Source of the DNA: a virus
Reading direction: 5' to 3' (one strand)
Length of the DNA stretch: 35,635 bases
IMG/VR virus record: IMGVR_UViG_3300029448_000081
Coordinates: 1-35,635 of that record
Under the pieces are notes generated by a model. It had not been told where the DNA came from. It saw nothing but the letters and a program-made list of their open reading frames with translations, and ran no database searches. Both the position numbers and the translations under genes were made by a program. Shown one piece after another: positions 11,069 to 21,100 of this stretch (positions within the stretch are counted from its first letter, which is position 1; the number at the start of each line of letters is the position of its first letter).

Positions 11069-14000
11069 TTAATCATGGTAGTAACAATATCCACTAGAAG
11101 CTGATGTCATCATCTTACATCTTTTCTTATCGCTTTTGATGCCTTTACATTGAGTTTTTTCACCACTTTCTCTTTGTTCAACTTCTTCATGAATAGTACA
11201 AAAAGCGCCACCGCCTTCTACTTTTTTACCACATCTTTTTCCTGATTTATTTACAGCGGCACATTTAACTTTTTTACCTTCTTCTCTTTCTTTCTTTTGA
11301 AGCTCTTTGTTTTTTTCTACTTGGTTTACTTCTTCTTGCTCTTCTTTTTCTTCTTTTATTCTTTTTTTCTCTTCTTTTTCTATTTTCTTTTCTTGTTTCT
11401 TTTGTTCTTTAACCTCGAGTTTTAATGTTTCTATATCAACATCTCTTATTCCTAAATCCCAAGTATTCCAACCCATTATCAAAGCTACTCTTTGCCACCA
11501 TTCATTATTAGAGTCCATAGCGTTGTCAAGGTTTAACATTTTATTTGATAATCTACCAAGAGGTATATTTGTAAAACCTTCTATGGTATGACCAATAGCT
11601 TGCCATAAAGGATTATCTAAAGTAAACCCTCTCTTCATAAATATATCTTTATTAAATCTATCAGTTTGTATAGATGAATATATTTTTCTAAGTTTTGATC
11701 CTATAGGTGGAGAGAAACTAAGTAAAGCTAACAATGTATAAGCATGGTCAGAGTTCCAACCTTTATCTCTCTGTTTCAAATATTCTTCTATTGAACGTTT
11801 TAAAGTTCCAACAGCTTTACCACCATAGCCAAACGCAGACAACCAACCTTCAAATATACCATTTAATATTCTCTCTTTCTTTTGATCAAACTTTTCTTCA
11901 TCTTCATCTCCAAGAGAAGCCCATATCGCGGATTGTAATGCGTTAAATATTATAGCTTGAACAGCTCCGTAATAAACTAATTTAGAGAGATGTGTCTTCA
12001 TATCTCCTCTTCCGTTAACAATATCTCTAATCGACTTATTCATAATACGACCATACTGCATAGGAGTGTTTTGAAATGCTAATATCAATCTACCAAGAGG
12101 GTTTGCTTGTTGTTGTGATATTAAATCAGGTCTTGCTGATTGTTGAGAAACCTCTGTCGTTTCTTGAAAATCCAACCAAGCTCTTGATTGAGCTTCTTTT
12201 TGATTTAAACCTTGTTTTAAATATGTTTTAACTCTATTTCTATAAAAACTAGCGCCACCAAAACCAATAGCAAAACTATCCGCAATTTGTGTAGGTAAAA
12301 AACCTTTATTTAATAACCAAGCTAATGCTGCTTTAATTGGATTTGAACTACCTACAACCGCTTTCATTAACTCTGATTCTTGAACGCCCCTTTGGTTACC
12401 CCTACGTCTAGTCTTTAACATGTCAGAATTAAAAATATATACAAAATCTTTCCAAAACTGTCTTTGATTTGCAAAAGCTAAACCAGCTTTATAAGGGTTG
12501 TTATCTGTCCAATTTATATAGTTTGTTGCAGATATAGTTTGAAGAACAGCCGAACGTATATTGAAAAACATGATGGCGCCAACTGAATTATTTACCCAAT
12601 TCATGTACGCGTTAGTAATTCTATTGGCACCTCTTGGTCTATTAGAACCTGTTTCCATTCTATATAACATATCTTCTAAAGCCTCTCTAAATTTAGAACC
12701 GTATATAGCTTCTATTTTGTTTAGATTTTCAGGTGAAAATATTATATTCTTGTTTTGTATCCATTCTGCTAAAAATGTTGATCTAACATCTCCAATAGCT
12801 CCATCGCTTAATAAATCAGATTCTATACTTTCAACTATCCAATACTCTCCAGGTTTAGCGTAACCATCTTCTTTTTTAGATATTAAACCTAAAGCATCAG
12901 CAAAAGCTTGTAATCTTGGGTTTTTTTCTATCCAAGATACTAATGTTTTTAAATCTCTTTTTGATATACCAGGTATTTCAAAACCAGCTTTATTCCAAAG
13001 ATAAACTCTTACCGCTTGATCTTGAGTAAAACTTGTTGTTGGAATTTTTCTACGCAATCTTTTTTTAATACCTTTAAATTCTTTATATAAATTATTCAAG
13101 TCATTGAATGATGTTTGCTTGGCGGCATTTAATTCATTAATACCCCTAGCAAATGGATCAATTAAAGTTCTTTTAAAGAATGCCATTTGTTCTTCACCAA
13201 TCTTACCTCTACCTAAAAAATTATATAATAACCCTGCAAAATCTTGAGCAGATGGTGGTATAAGACTTTTATATCTACCTTTTCTACCTCTTATTCTCGC
13301 TTGAACATCAGAAAATATTTTTTCTGATTTTACCTTTGTGGTTCTTTCTAATATATCATTAAAATCTTTACTTGGATCTTTACTAAAATTAATTTTAGCT
13401 TGAACTGAACTACCTTTAATATCTAATTGATCTATTACATCAGCGACAGCTTTAACATTAGGTAAAGCGTCATCAACAAAATAAATATCATTATATCCTT
13501 GAGAATATTTTTCAACTATCCATAAAGCTTTTGCTTCACCAGTACTATTACCTAAACCGGTTATATTTTCTATTGGTAAATTTATGCCTTGTTGTTTTAG
13601 CCACGCTTGAATAGCTGGTGCACTTTCTTGAGGTCTAGCTGTAAGTATATAGTTGTTTTCTATTCCATACTTTTTAATTCTATTTCTAAACTTTTGCATT
13701 AATGGTCCCTCAACACCACCTCTAACGTTTATAAAATCACTAAAGTCAAACTCATAACCAGCTTCAGCTAACGCTGGACCTTGTATAGGCCACTGTGCCG
13801 ATGTTATCTCTAGTATTTCATCTCCTTTTTTAGCTATAATTATATTTTTCCCTTTATCAATAAGTGTTTCGTCAAAATCAAAAGCTGACATACCTCTTGA
13901 AGGCGTTTTATGATTTATTTTTCTTGAATTATTCACAGCTCTACTAAACATAAATCCTTTATTGATTTCTGATTTAGCTGGTATTTTACTAGCCGCTTTA

Positions 14001-17000
14001 GAAAAATGAGTAACATACTCAGGTTTTATTTCCCCTGTTAGCTGTTTTATTATTAAATCATTAGCGGTTTCAATAGGCATATTTGTCACGTTAAAAAATT
14101 CCGCAATAGTTTTATTAGAATCTACTAGCATGTATGCATTTGGATCAATACCCGAAACAGCTAATCTAATTATAGAAGAATAACCATTTGGAAGATTCAA
14201 CTCTCCACTAAGTAATCTAGGAACTACCATTTCATAATATATATCTGGCATATTAGACTTTAAAACTCCACTAGGATCATCAACTTCTAATAAAGAACCT
14301 TGCATATATGATTTACCAACAACCTTCCAAACATCATCTACTTTAGAAAAAACAGCACCAGTTAAAAGAGCTTTACCAATTAAGTTCTGAGGATCCGTGT
14401 GCTCTTCAACTGCTCTTTTGTTAAATACAGGTTTTTTTGTTTTTGGATTGATCGGGTAAAACGTAAACGGAGCCAATACTCTGGTTAAAGTATTTTGATG
14501 TTTACCAGTATCTAATAACATCTCTTCAAACATCCATATGTCATTTGGGAAGTTTTGTAAATGACTTTCAACAGCTGAAAAGAAATTATATAAAACATCT
14601 AATCTTTTAGCTCTATCGTTTTTAAATTTAGCAGTTTTTAAAATATCAAACTTATTTCTATTAAAAACAGGTCCAATACCTTTAACTTTGGTATTATAAA
14701 TCCATCTTGACACATCAACCTGCTCAGCATCTACTTCTTCTACAAAGTCATCAAAGTTTGTGTTGTCACCAGTTATTTTTTGATAATTTTTAAAAGCTTT
14801 ATCTTTGCTATTAGCAAACAAAAAGAATCCACCTTTTTTACCACCAGTTAAAGTGTTTCTTAATAAAGATCTAAATTCTGGATGAGACTGTAAGAATGTA
14901 TTGATTACTCTAGCACCCGCTTCTCTAAATGTTTCTCCAGTTTCTTTACTATATATAGCGTCTAAATCTCTAGCTGTATAAAAAGTACCATCTCCTTTTG
15001 GCACCTGTTTTGTAGGAACTCTTTTTTCTATACCACTAATAGCTCTTGTCAACTCGCCTAATTTTGACTCATACATTAATTTATAAGTAGTTGGATCTAC
15101 AGTGCCATCAAATTTTGATTTTTTACCAGTAACTTCATTACTAAACATTATCCTAGACTTTCCGTCACTTATTCTCTGTATAATATCTATAGACTCTTGT
15201 CTTTTTATTAAATGTTCTCTAACAGCTTGGTTGGTTAACATTTTTCCAGTCTGCGAAACTAATGCTTTTACTCTTGAACTAGTATTACTATCTTTCTTAT
15301 AAAGATTAGGTTTACCTCTTTCTGTTATACCAAATACTTCTAAAAACTCTTGAGTAGATATATTGTCGTTTTTAACTTGAACCGCTAAGCCTGCTTTTGT
15401 TCCTGTTTTCGCCATTTTAGCTCTACCACTTTTAGTATAAAAAGCATCTAGTAAAACTTTTTGTACCCCTGTAGATGTTCCACTAACAGTAGAACCTTCT
15501 GGTAACATTTGAATTAAAGTAGCTGCATGTTTGTTGATAAACATTTGAGCATTCTTAATATCTTGTTTTGTTAAATTACCAGTTTTTGGAATTATACCAA
15601 ACAACTCTTGTGTTAATTCAGGCGTTAAATCTTTTAATGTTTTAAAGTTTAATTTAGACATATCTAAACCAGAAGCTAGCGCTTTAACTTGTTTGTTTAT
15701 ATCTATAGCTATACCACCAAGTCTTTCAGATAACATTATTTTTCTACCAGTGGTTTGATCAAAAGTTTCTACTAGACCTACAGTTTCTTCCGCCACATCA
15801 ACTCTTTCTGTAATATCTTCTGTAAATTCTTCACCTAAAACTCTATTAGAAGCTTCAATAGCTCTTGATGGTAAATATTTATTTATATAAGCAGCTAATG
15901 GAACGCCAGATTCTGATTTATACTCTTGTATTAAGTCGTATATACCCCTAGCTCCAGTTTCTATTTCATCCATTAACAACTGTCTATCAAAACCAGGTGC
16001 ATTTCTACGTCTTTCAACTAATTTACTTGTAATAGGTTTGAACGCATCTATAATATCAAAAGCTCCACCTACACCTTGCTCTTCATATATTTTTTGAACT
16101 CTATCAGATGCTTCTTTTGACATTAAAGGAAATTGACCTTGATCATCTTGTTGTAAACCAAGACTTCTAAGCGTTTTAGCATATTGATCGCTTCCATACT
16201 TAATAACACCACCAACTTTAGCGCCTTTAAGCATTGTTCTTCTCATACCCTTACTCATCCTCTTGGTTTCAATCATTTTATTATAATCTCTAATAAAATT
16301 CATTACATCCATTCCGCTCTCAAATTCAACTCTTTTACCACCTCTAGAAAAAGCTCTTCTTAGCATGTCTGAAACTTTAACTGAAAATGTTTCGTTATAT
16401 TTCATCTCACCTTTTACTAAGGCATCAGAGAAAAGATTTAAGGTTTCTTCCGCGGATATTACATCACCTTGTTTAGCTTGATAATCTAGTACTCTCGCTC
16501 TAAATTCAGAGTTTCTGATACCATTAGGATTCATGCTCATCAACTGTGTTTCTAAAGCCCTACCTACAGCCAACTTAAGATGAGGATTTTTACTAAAAGT
16601 TTTATTTAAGAACCTGTGTAAAAACTCATGAGCAGCAACGTTTTTAGCCCCAAGTTTTAAACTAGCTTCTTTATTAATAATAATACTTTGTTTACCATCT
16701 ACAGTTTGTGTTGTAAAACCATGTGTTGCGTCAAAATCATTTTTATTATCTTGAACTTGTTGATTTATATCTTGAAAAGTTATAGGTTTTTGAGTGTCAT
16801 CTAATCCAAAGTTAATCTGATTTAAATCTTTTAAAGATAGCGTTGTATTTGTTTTTGTATCTATATAAACTCTCTTACCTGTTTTAGCATCTCTTATAAC
16901 TTGAATACCGTGTTCAGAAAGTATATCATTTAAAGCTTTTATTTCGTAAAACTCCGCTGTCTCCGCTGTTGATTCCATTTCCACAATATCAGTATCAGGA

Positions 17001-20000
17001 TCAACTTCTTCTGAAAACTTTTTTACCGCATCAACTTTTTCTTGATATTGCTCAGACGATCTCTCTTTATTTACAGCAGCAATTACAGGATCTAATATTT
17101 TATTTTTTTGCTTATTAAGTTTATTAATTTCAGCTTCAATCTTTACTATTTCTTCTAAAGTTTCATTTTTATTTTTAGAATTGTTTTTGATTAAAGTTTC
17201 TCTTTGTTCCTCTAAACCTTCTACTTGCTTTGTTAAATCTTCAACCTCTTTTACTTTGTTTTCTGGTAATCTATTTACGGCCTCAACTTCTATTGAAGCA
17301 GCAACATCTTCAACAACTTCTATTAAATTTTTAGAAGTAAGATTTCCCTCGAATCCAGTTCCTTCTAATTCTTTATAAATTTCTTCAAAAGCAAAGAAAT
17401 CATTACTTACTTCTATTTTTAAATCTTTTAAAGTACCATCTTTTTTAGCTTGTCTTACAGCATCTATAATATCTTGAGGGTTTGAATAGCTATCAAGTCC
17501 AGCTATATAAACAGGATCTCTTTTTCCAGTAGCAAACTTATACGTTTTATTAGCAGCACCAAACATTACTTGCATCGCGCCAGTTTGAATAAGAACTTCT
17601 TCTGTAAATTTAGCATCTATACCATCTAGCAAGCCTCTACCATCTATTAAGTTTTGTAATGGTTGAGCCATGAATTCCTCCATAACCTCAGGTATAATAC
17701 CATTCCAACCACCAGCTCTTTGTATTTGTTGAAGGAAATTTGCAGAGGCAGGATTTAAACCCATTTTTCTAGCGTATCTACCAAGCACCATTCTTTTAAG
17801 CCATACTGGATCCCCTAATAATTGCTTGTTTAAAAACTTAGCTCCACCAGGTATAAACTGACCAAATCTTTCTGTTCCGTATTCTACCCATGTGGATCCA
17901 AATGCTTTAGTAAATGCCTCATCCCAACCTCTATCTTGCTCATATATTGGATTACCATCAGCATCGTCTCCGACGTAAAAACCTAAATTATCTATTTCAA
18001 ATACCAATCCCTCAGCGCTAGAAGTTAAGCTCCATGCCATTTCAGGCGTCATTCTATCTATAGTGTTTTCGTAAATCATACCACTACCTCCAACAGTAGT
18101 CATTGCAGCAGATTTAAGTAAAAAATCTGTGGTAGCTGCGGCTGTATTTTGCACTTTTAGTGTCCCCGCAGATATACCTTTTATTTTAGAATATTTATCT
18201 ATAACCTCTTGCGATTTTGTAAAAAGTCTACCTTGTACTCCTCCTATTTTAACAAGCTTACTACCGTATTTAAGTAAACCTCTACTAGCTATCATCTCTA
18301 TCATAAATCTAAAAGAATCTACAGTACCAGATCCCGCGTTGTAAGACGTTGACATTTCAGATATCTTAGCTTGAAGCTTTTCATATTCAGACCAAAGAAT
18401 TAATGTTTCTTTTTCTTTTTCAGTAAGTTGTTCAGAAGGTTTTTGTAAAAGTTTTCTTATATAATTTTGTTTATTACCAGCTTTTATATTAGCATAAACA
18501 GGTATTAAATCACTAAACTCCCTACTAAACATACCATCAAAATATCTACCAACCGCTGTTGAAGACATAAATTCTGGTGTTTCTATTATTTTTTTAGCAT
18601 AACTTAACGCCTCTTCTTCACTTTTAGTTAGATCATCTAGTTTTTCTAATTCAGCAATTGTTTCTTCAGCCCATATTTTCATAGCTGTCGATGTAGGTCT
18701 ATTGTTTTTGTCTAATGATATTTTTTCATAAGCTTTATAATAAAACTCTTCTCTTCTAGCATCTACCTCCGCTTCATCTAAATATTTATCAAACTCAACC
18801 TCTAGTTTTCTCCAAGCTAAATCAATAGCTTCTTTTTGAGTTTGATAACCATATGAACTTATACCATCTTTCTGTAATTTCTTAAACACATTGTCGTATA
18901 CTTCGTCTGATATTAATTGCTCCGCTCCGTTAGATTTATTTTCATAAGATTTTTGTATAAATTCAGATTGATGTTTATAAAAAAGATCTTCTAGTTCTTT
19001 TGTTTTATTATCTAAAAAATCACCAGTATATTGCGTTACTAGCTCTTGGTATCTACTGTTATATATTTCATTAAAAGGTTTTGTCAAAGCATCAAGTTGA
19101 GCTTGTCTATCAGCCTTAACAGAGTCAACATGCTGTCTATATCTAGTTGTAATTCTTTTTTTAAATTCTGCACTATATTGTTCTTCAGAAATAGGATCGA
19201 ATGTGCCGTCTTCTAGTTCTTTTATTAATTGAGCTTGTATTTCTTCTTGTAAGCTATTTATTATTTCTTCATCCTCTAATTCAAAAGAATTATACAACTC
19301 GTTCATTTGAACGTTTAATTCGTCTTTTTCTTTTTTTAATTCTACATCTAACGTATTTTGAATTTCTTCTTTGTGAGGTTCTAACAATGCATCTAACTCT
19401 CTTTGAGTGTTAATACTAAATTCAGCTTGGATTTCAAAACTTTCTTTTTTATAATTTTCACTTTCAAGAATTTCAGTTGTAGTTTTGCTTTTTTCGTCTA
19501 TAATATCTTGGTAAGTAATATTTTCTAAAACCTCTGTTTCTTTATATATATCGTTTTCTTGTTCTTCTTGTAGTTCTTCTTGTTTATCAACATTAGTAGA
19601 TTCTGTTTGGGCTGGTTGCACTACATCAACAGCTTGAGCAATAACATCTGCCCCACTATCCTCGTACTCACTATACTCATCCCCTAAAGTATCATAAAAT
19701 AAATCTTCTATAACCTTATTACCACGAGTATAATCATCATACATATACTCATACGCTTCAAATTTTTCAATAGATCCGCCATCCAACAGTCTACCTTCTT
19801 TATCATATTCAGGTGGTATAAAATCTGTAAATTTTTCATACCAGTGGTATGATCCTGAGCTAGGAGGCCATTCAAACTGGCCATATCTTACGTTGAAAGG
19901 TTGTGCGTCTATACCTCTTCCATCAGCAAATAATTGCTCACGTCTACCACCACTAGTCCAATACGCAAACTCTTGTTTATACGTGCCTATACCTTTTTGG

Positions 20001-21100
20001 TAATTAACTTTACTTATTCCACCTCTTTGATTACCAGGTTTTATTGTGTGCAAACCGCCAGGTTGATACTTGCTACCTGTAACATTTTCATACATATTAG
20101 GCGCGATTTTAGAAACATAATCTTCTATATTATCCGCTCCTTTTATATCTGTAACCCATTTATCCCAATTAAATACTACTTGCTCTAAAGCCATTTTTTC
20201 TGCATCAGCATTCATAGGATTTGTGAACTCCAAGTATCTCTTATATACATTGTTCCACATCATTTCACCATCTTCACTCCAGTCGGTTGGTAGTTCTATT
20301 GTAGTGCTTTCTTCTTCGCCAAAGTGCCCATGACGAGTTATTATAAGTTCATCGTCACCCCCTTTAAATCCTGTTAAGTAATCAAAAGTATAATAATGAC
20401 CATTGTTATCAAAACCATTGGGATTAACCTCTGTAGTACGCATTTCTTTATAAGCTTGATGCATACTATTTAAATTATCGGTGACATACTTCTCAACATT
20501 TCTAGTGGTTTCATCACTAGGTGATAGTTGTCTAAAAGTATCCCAACCAACAGATCCATTAAGATTTTCTAAATGTTTAACTTTTACACCACCTAAATCA
20601 TAACTATAATTTCCTTCACCATCATTCCACTTAGCATCGAACGTGCTTTTTTCTTTATATGACCCAGCCTCATAATCTTTTAATTCTTCTTGAGCTTCAG
20701 CATCTTGACCTTTAACAACGACGTCTTGATAAACCTGAGTCTGTGGATCTGATAATAAATCACCGGTAACATTATCATCAAGATTAAGGTAACCATCTTC
20801 CATGTCCCATATATCAATAACAGCGTCATCTATAATTAAAGGAGCCACAACAGTTAACGCGTCAGTCTCTAAAGCAACATCTTCAACTACGATGTCGTTT
20901 TCCACTACTTGTGCTTCATCTTCAGTGTCACTTTTTGGGCTTTTGAATTCCCAAGGTTTTTTCTGCTCTTCTTCTTCTACAATAGCTGAAGCATCGCCAC
21001 CGTGAATTTTATCATGTTGTTCTTGAGTAAGATCGTCATGAGCGTCAACACGTTCTGGTACCTTTTCATTATGTTTTAACGGAGATTTTTTTATACTCAT
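11069..21100 (-). CDS. Giant (3343-aa) polyvalent-type virion protein with zincin and HAD phosphatase domains
   Basis: This is the largest gene in the window. The N-terminus (MSIKKSPLKHNEKVPERVDA) leads into an acidic region, then Glu/Lys-rich coiled coil (about 510-800) and another coiled coil at about 1280-1370. A zincin motif AAHEFLHRFL (His1491, Glu1492, His1495) marks a metalloprotease-like domain. At about 2400-2565 a full HAD motif set appears: FDFDETL (Asp2408, Asp2410), ILTARP, EAKALW and YFVDDALPNVKA (Asp2543-Asp2544). A long helical region follows, with QNTPMQYGR reminiscent of large polyvalent-protein associated domains. The last 65 residues carry two zinc-finger-like repeats (CAAVNKSGKRC...FCTIH and CKGIKSDKKRC...YCYYH). 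Its ATG overlaps the upstream TGA. The placement after internal virion proteins suggests it is packaged and injected; protease and phosphatase activities could act on host or phage targets. Domain calls rest on motifs. Confidence 0.85.
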   Translation of the reverse strand: MSIKKSPLKHNEKVPERVDAHDDLTQEQHDKIHGGDASAIVEEEEQKKPWEFKSPKSDTEDEAQVVENDIVVEDVALETDALTVVAPLIIDDAVIDIWDMEDGYLNLDDNVTGDLLSDPQTQVYQDVVVKGQDAEAQEELKDYEAGSYKEKSTFDAKWNDGEGNYSYDLGGVKVKHLENLNGSVGWDTFRQLSPSDETTRNVEKYVTDNLNSMHQAYKEMRTTEVNPNGFDNNGHYYTFDYLTGFKGGDDELIITRHGHFGEEESTTIELPTDWSEDGEMMWNNVYKRYLEFTNPMNADAEKMALEQVVFNWDKWVTDIKGADNIEDYVSKIAPNMYENVTGSKYQPGGLHTIKPGNQRGGISKVNYQKGIGTYKQEFAYWTSGGRREQLFADGRGIDAQPFNVRYGQFEWPPSSGSYHWYEKFTDFIPPEYDKEGRLLDGGSIEKFEAYEYMYDDYTRGNKVIEDLFYDTLGDEYSEYEDSGADVIAQAVDVVQPAQTESTNVDKQEELQEEQENDIYKETEVLENITYQDIIDEKSKTTTEILESENYKKESFEIQAEFSINTQRELDALLEPHKEEIQNTLDVELKKEKDELNVQMNELYNSFELEDEEIINSLQEEIQAQLIKELEDGTFDPISEEQYSAEFKKRITTRYRQHVDSVKADRQAQLDALTKPFNEIYNSRYQELVTQYTGDFLDNKTKELEDLFYKHQSEFIQKSYENKSNGAEQLISDEVYDNVFKKLQKDGISSYGYQTQKEAIDLAWRKLEVEFDKYLDEAEVDARREEFYYKAYEKISLDKNNRPTSTAMKIWAEETIAELEKLDDLTKSEEEALSYAKKIIETPEFMSSTAVGRYFDGMFSREFSDLIPVYANIKAGNKQNYIRKLLQKPSEQLTEKEKETLILWSEYEKLQAKISEMSTSYNAGSGTVDSFRFMIEMIASRGLLKYGSKLVKIGGVQGRLFTKSQEVIDKYSKIKGISAGTLKVQNTAAATTDFLLKSAAMTTVGGSGMIYENTIDRMTPEMAWSLTSSAEGLVFEIDNLGFYVGDDADGNPIYEQDRGWDEAFTKAFGSTWVEYGTERFGQFIPGGAKFLNKQLLGDPVWLKRMVLGRYARKMGLNPASANFLQQIQRAGGWNGIIPEVMEEFMAQPLQNLIDGRGLLDGIDAKFTEEVLIQTGAMQVMFGAANKTYKFATGKRDPVYIAGLDSYSNPQDIIDAVRQAKKDGTLKDLKIEVSNDFFAFEEIYKELEGTGFEGNLTSKNLIEVVEDVAASIEVEAVNRLPENKVKEVEDLTKQVEGLEEQRETLIKNNSKNKNETLEEIVKIEAEINKLNKQKNKILDPVIAAVNKERSSEQYQEKVDAVKKFSEEVDPDTDIVEMESTAETAEFYEIKALNDILSEHGIQVIRDAKTGKRVYIDTKTNTTLSLKDLNQINFGLDDTQKPITFQDINQQVQDNKNDFDATHGFTTQTVDGKQSIIINKEASLKLGAKNVAAHEFLHRFLNKTFSKNPHLKLAVGRALETQLMSMNPNGIRNSEFRARVLDYQAKQGDVISAEETLNLFSDALVKGEMKYNETFSVKVSDMLRRAFSRGGKRVEFESGMDVMNFIRDYNKMIETKRMSKGMRRTMLKGAKVGGVIKYGSDQYAKTLRSLGLQQDDQGQFPLMSKEASDRVQKIYEEQGVGGAFDIIDAFKPITSKLVERRRNAPGFDRQLLMDEIETGARGIYDLIQEYKSESGVPLAAYINKYLPSRAIEASNRVLGEEFTEDITERVDVAEETVGLVETFDQTTGRKIMLSERLGGIAIDINKQVKALASGLDMSKLNFKTLKDLTPELTQELFGIIPKTGNLTKQDIKNAQMFINKHAATLIQMLPEGSTVSGTSTGVQKVLLDAFYTKSGRAKMAKTGTKAGLAVQVKNDNISTQEFLEVFGITERGKPNLYKKDSNTSSRVKALVSQTGKMLTNQAVREHLIKRQESIDIIQRISDGKSRIMFSNEVTGKKSKFDGTVDPTTYKLMYESKLGELTRAISGIEKRVPTKQVPKGDGTFYTARDLDAIYSKETGETFREAGARVINTFLQSHPEFRSLLRNTLTGGKKGGFFLFANSKDKAFKNYQKITGDNTNFDDFVEEVDAEQVDVSRWIYNTKVKGIGPVFNRNKFDILKTAKFKNDRAKRLDVLYNFFSAVESHLQNFPNDIWMFEEMLLDTGKHQNTLTRVLAPFTFYPINPKTKKPVFNKRAVEEHTDPQNLIGKALLTGAVFSKVDDVWKVVGKSYMQGSLLEVDDPSGVLKSNMPDIYYEMVVPRLLSGELNLPNGYSSIIRLAVSGIDPNAYMLVDSNKTIAEFFNVTNMPIETANDLIIKQLTGEIKPEYVTHFSKAASKIPAKSEINKGFMFSRAVNNSRKINHKTPSRGMSAFDFDETLIDKGKNIIIAKKGDEILEITSAQWPIQGPALAEAGYEFDFSDFINVRGGVEGPLMQKFRNRIKKYGIENNYILTARPQESAPAIQAWLKQQGINLPIENITGLGNSTGEAKALWIVEKYSQGYNDIYFVDDALPNVKAVADVIDQLDIKGSSVQAKINFSKDPSKDFNDILERTTKVKSEKIFSDVQARIRGRKGRYKSLIPPSAQDFAGLLYNFLGRGKIGEEQMAFFKRTLIDPFARGINELNAAKQTSFNDLNNLYKEFKGIKKRLRRKIPTTSFTQDQAVRVYLWNKAGFEIPGISKRDLKTLVSWIEKNPRLQAFADALGLISKKEDGYAKPGEYWIVESIESDLLSDGAIGDVRSTFLAEWIQNKNIIFSPENLNKIEAIYGSKFREALEDMLYRMETGSNRPRGANRITNAYMNWVNNSVGAIMFFNIRSAVLQTISATNYINWTDNNPYKAGLAFANQRQFWKDFVYIFNSDMLKTRRRGNQRGVQESELMKAVVGSSNPIKAALAWLLNKGFLPTQIADSFAIGFGGASFYRNRVKTYLKQGLNQKEAQSRAWLDFQETTEVSQQSARPDLISQQQANPLGRLILAFQNTPMQYGRIMNKSIRDIVNGRGDMKTHLSKLVYYGAVQAIIFNALQSAIWASLGDEDEEKFDQKKERILNGIFEGWLSAFGYGGKAVGTLKRSIEEYLKQRDKGWNSDHAYTLLALLSFSPPIGSKLRKIYSSIQTDRFNKDIFMKRGFTLDNPLWQAIGHTIEGFTNIPLGRLSNKMLNLDNAMDSNNEWWQRVALIMGWNTWDLGIRDVDIETLKLEVKEQKKQEKKIEKEEKKRIKEEKEEQEEVNQVEKNKELQKKEREEGKKVKCAAVNKSGKRCGKKVEGGGAFCTIHEEVEQRESGEKTQCKGIKSDKKRCKMMTSASSGYCYYHD

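Noticed and set aside
13860-13885. DFDETL considered as an RNA-polymerase DxDxD-type motif, as giant phage proteins can be virion polymerases
   Set aside because: It is followed in the right order by ILTARP, a Lys segment and VDDA, which is the HAD phosphatase set; no other polymerase motif was seen.
11069-21100. Giant protein considered as a tail tape-measure protein
   Set aside because: It has enzyme and zinc-binding modules and no regular hydrophobic helical repeats; no tail tube, sheath or chaperone genes flank it.
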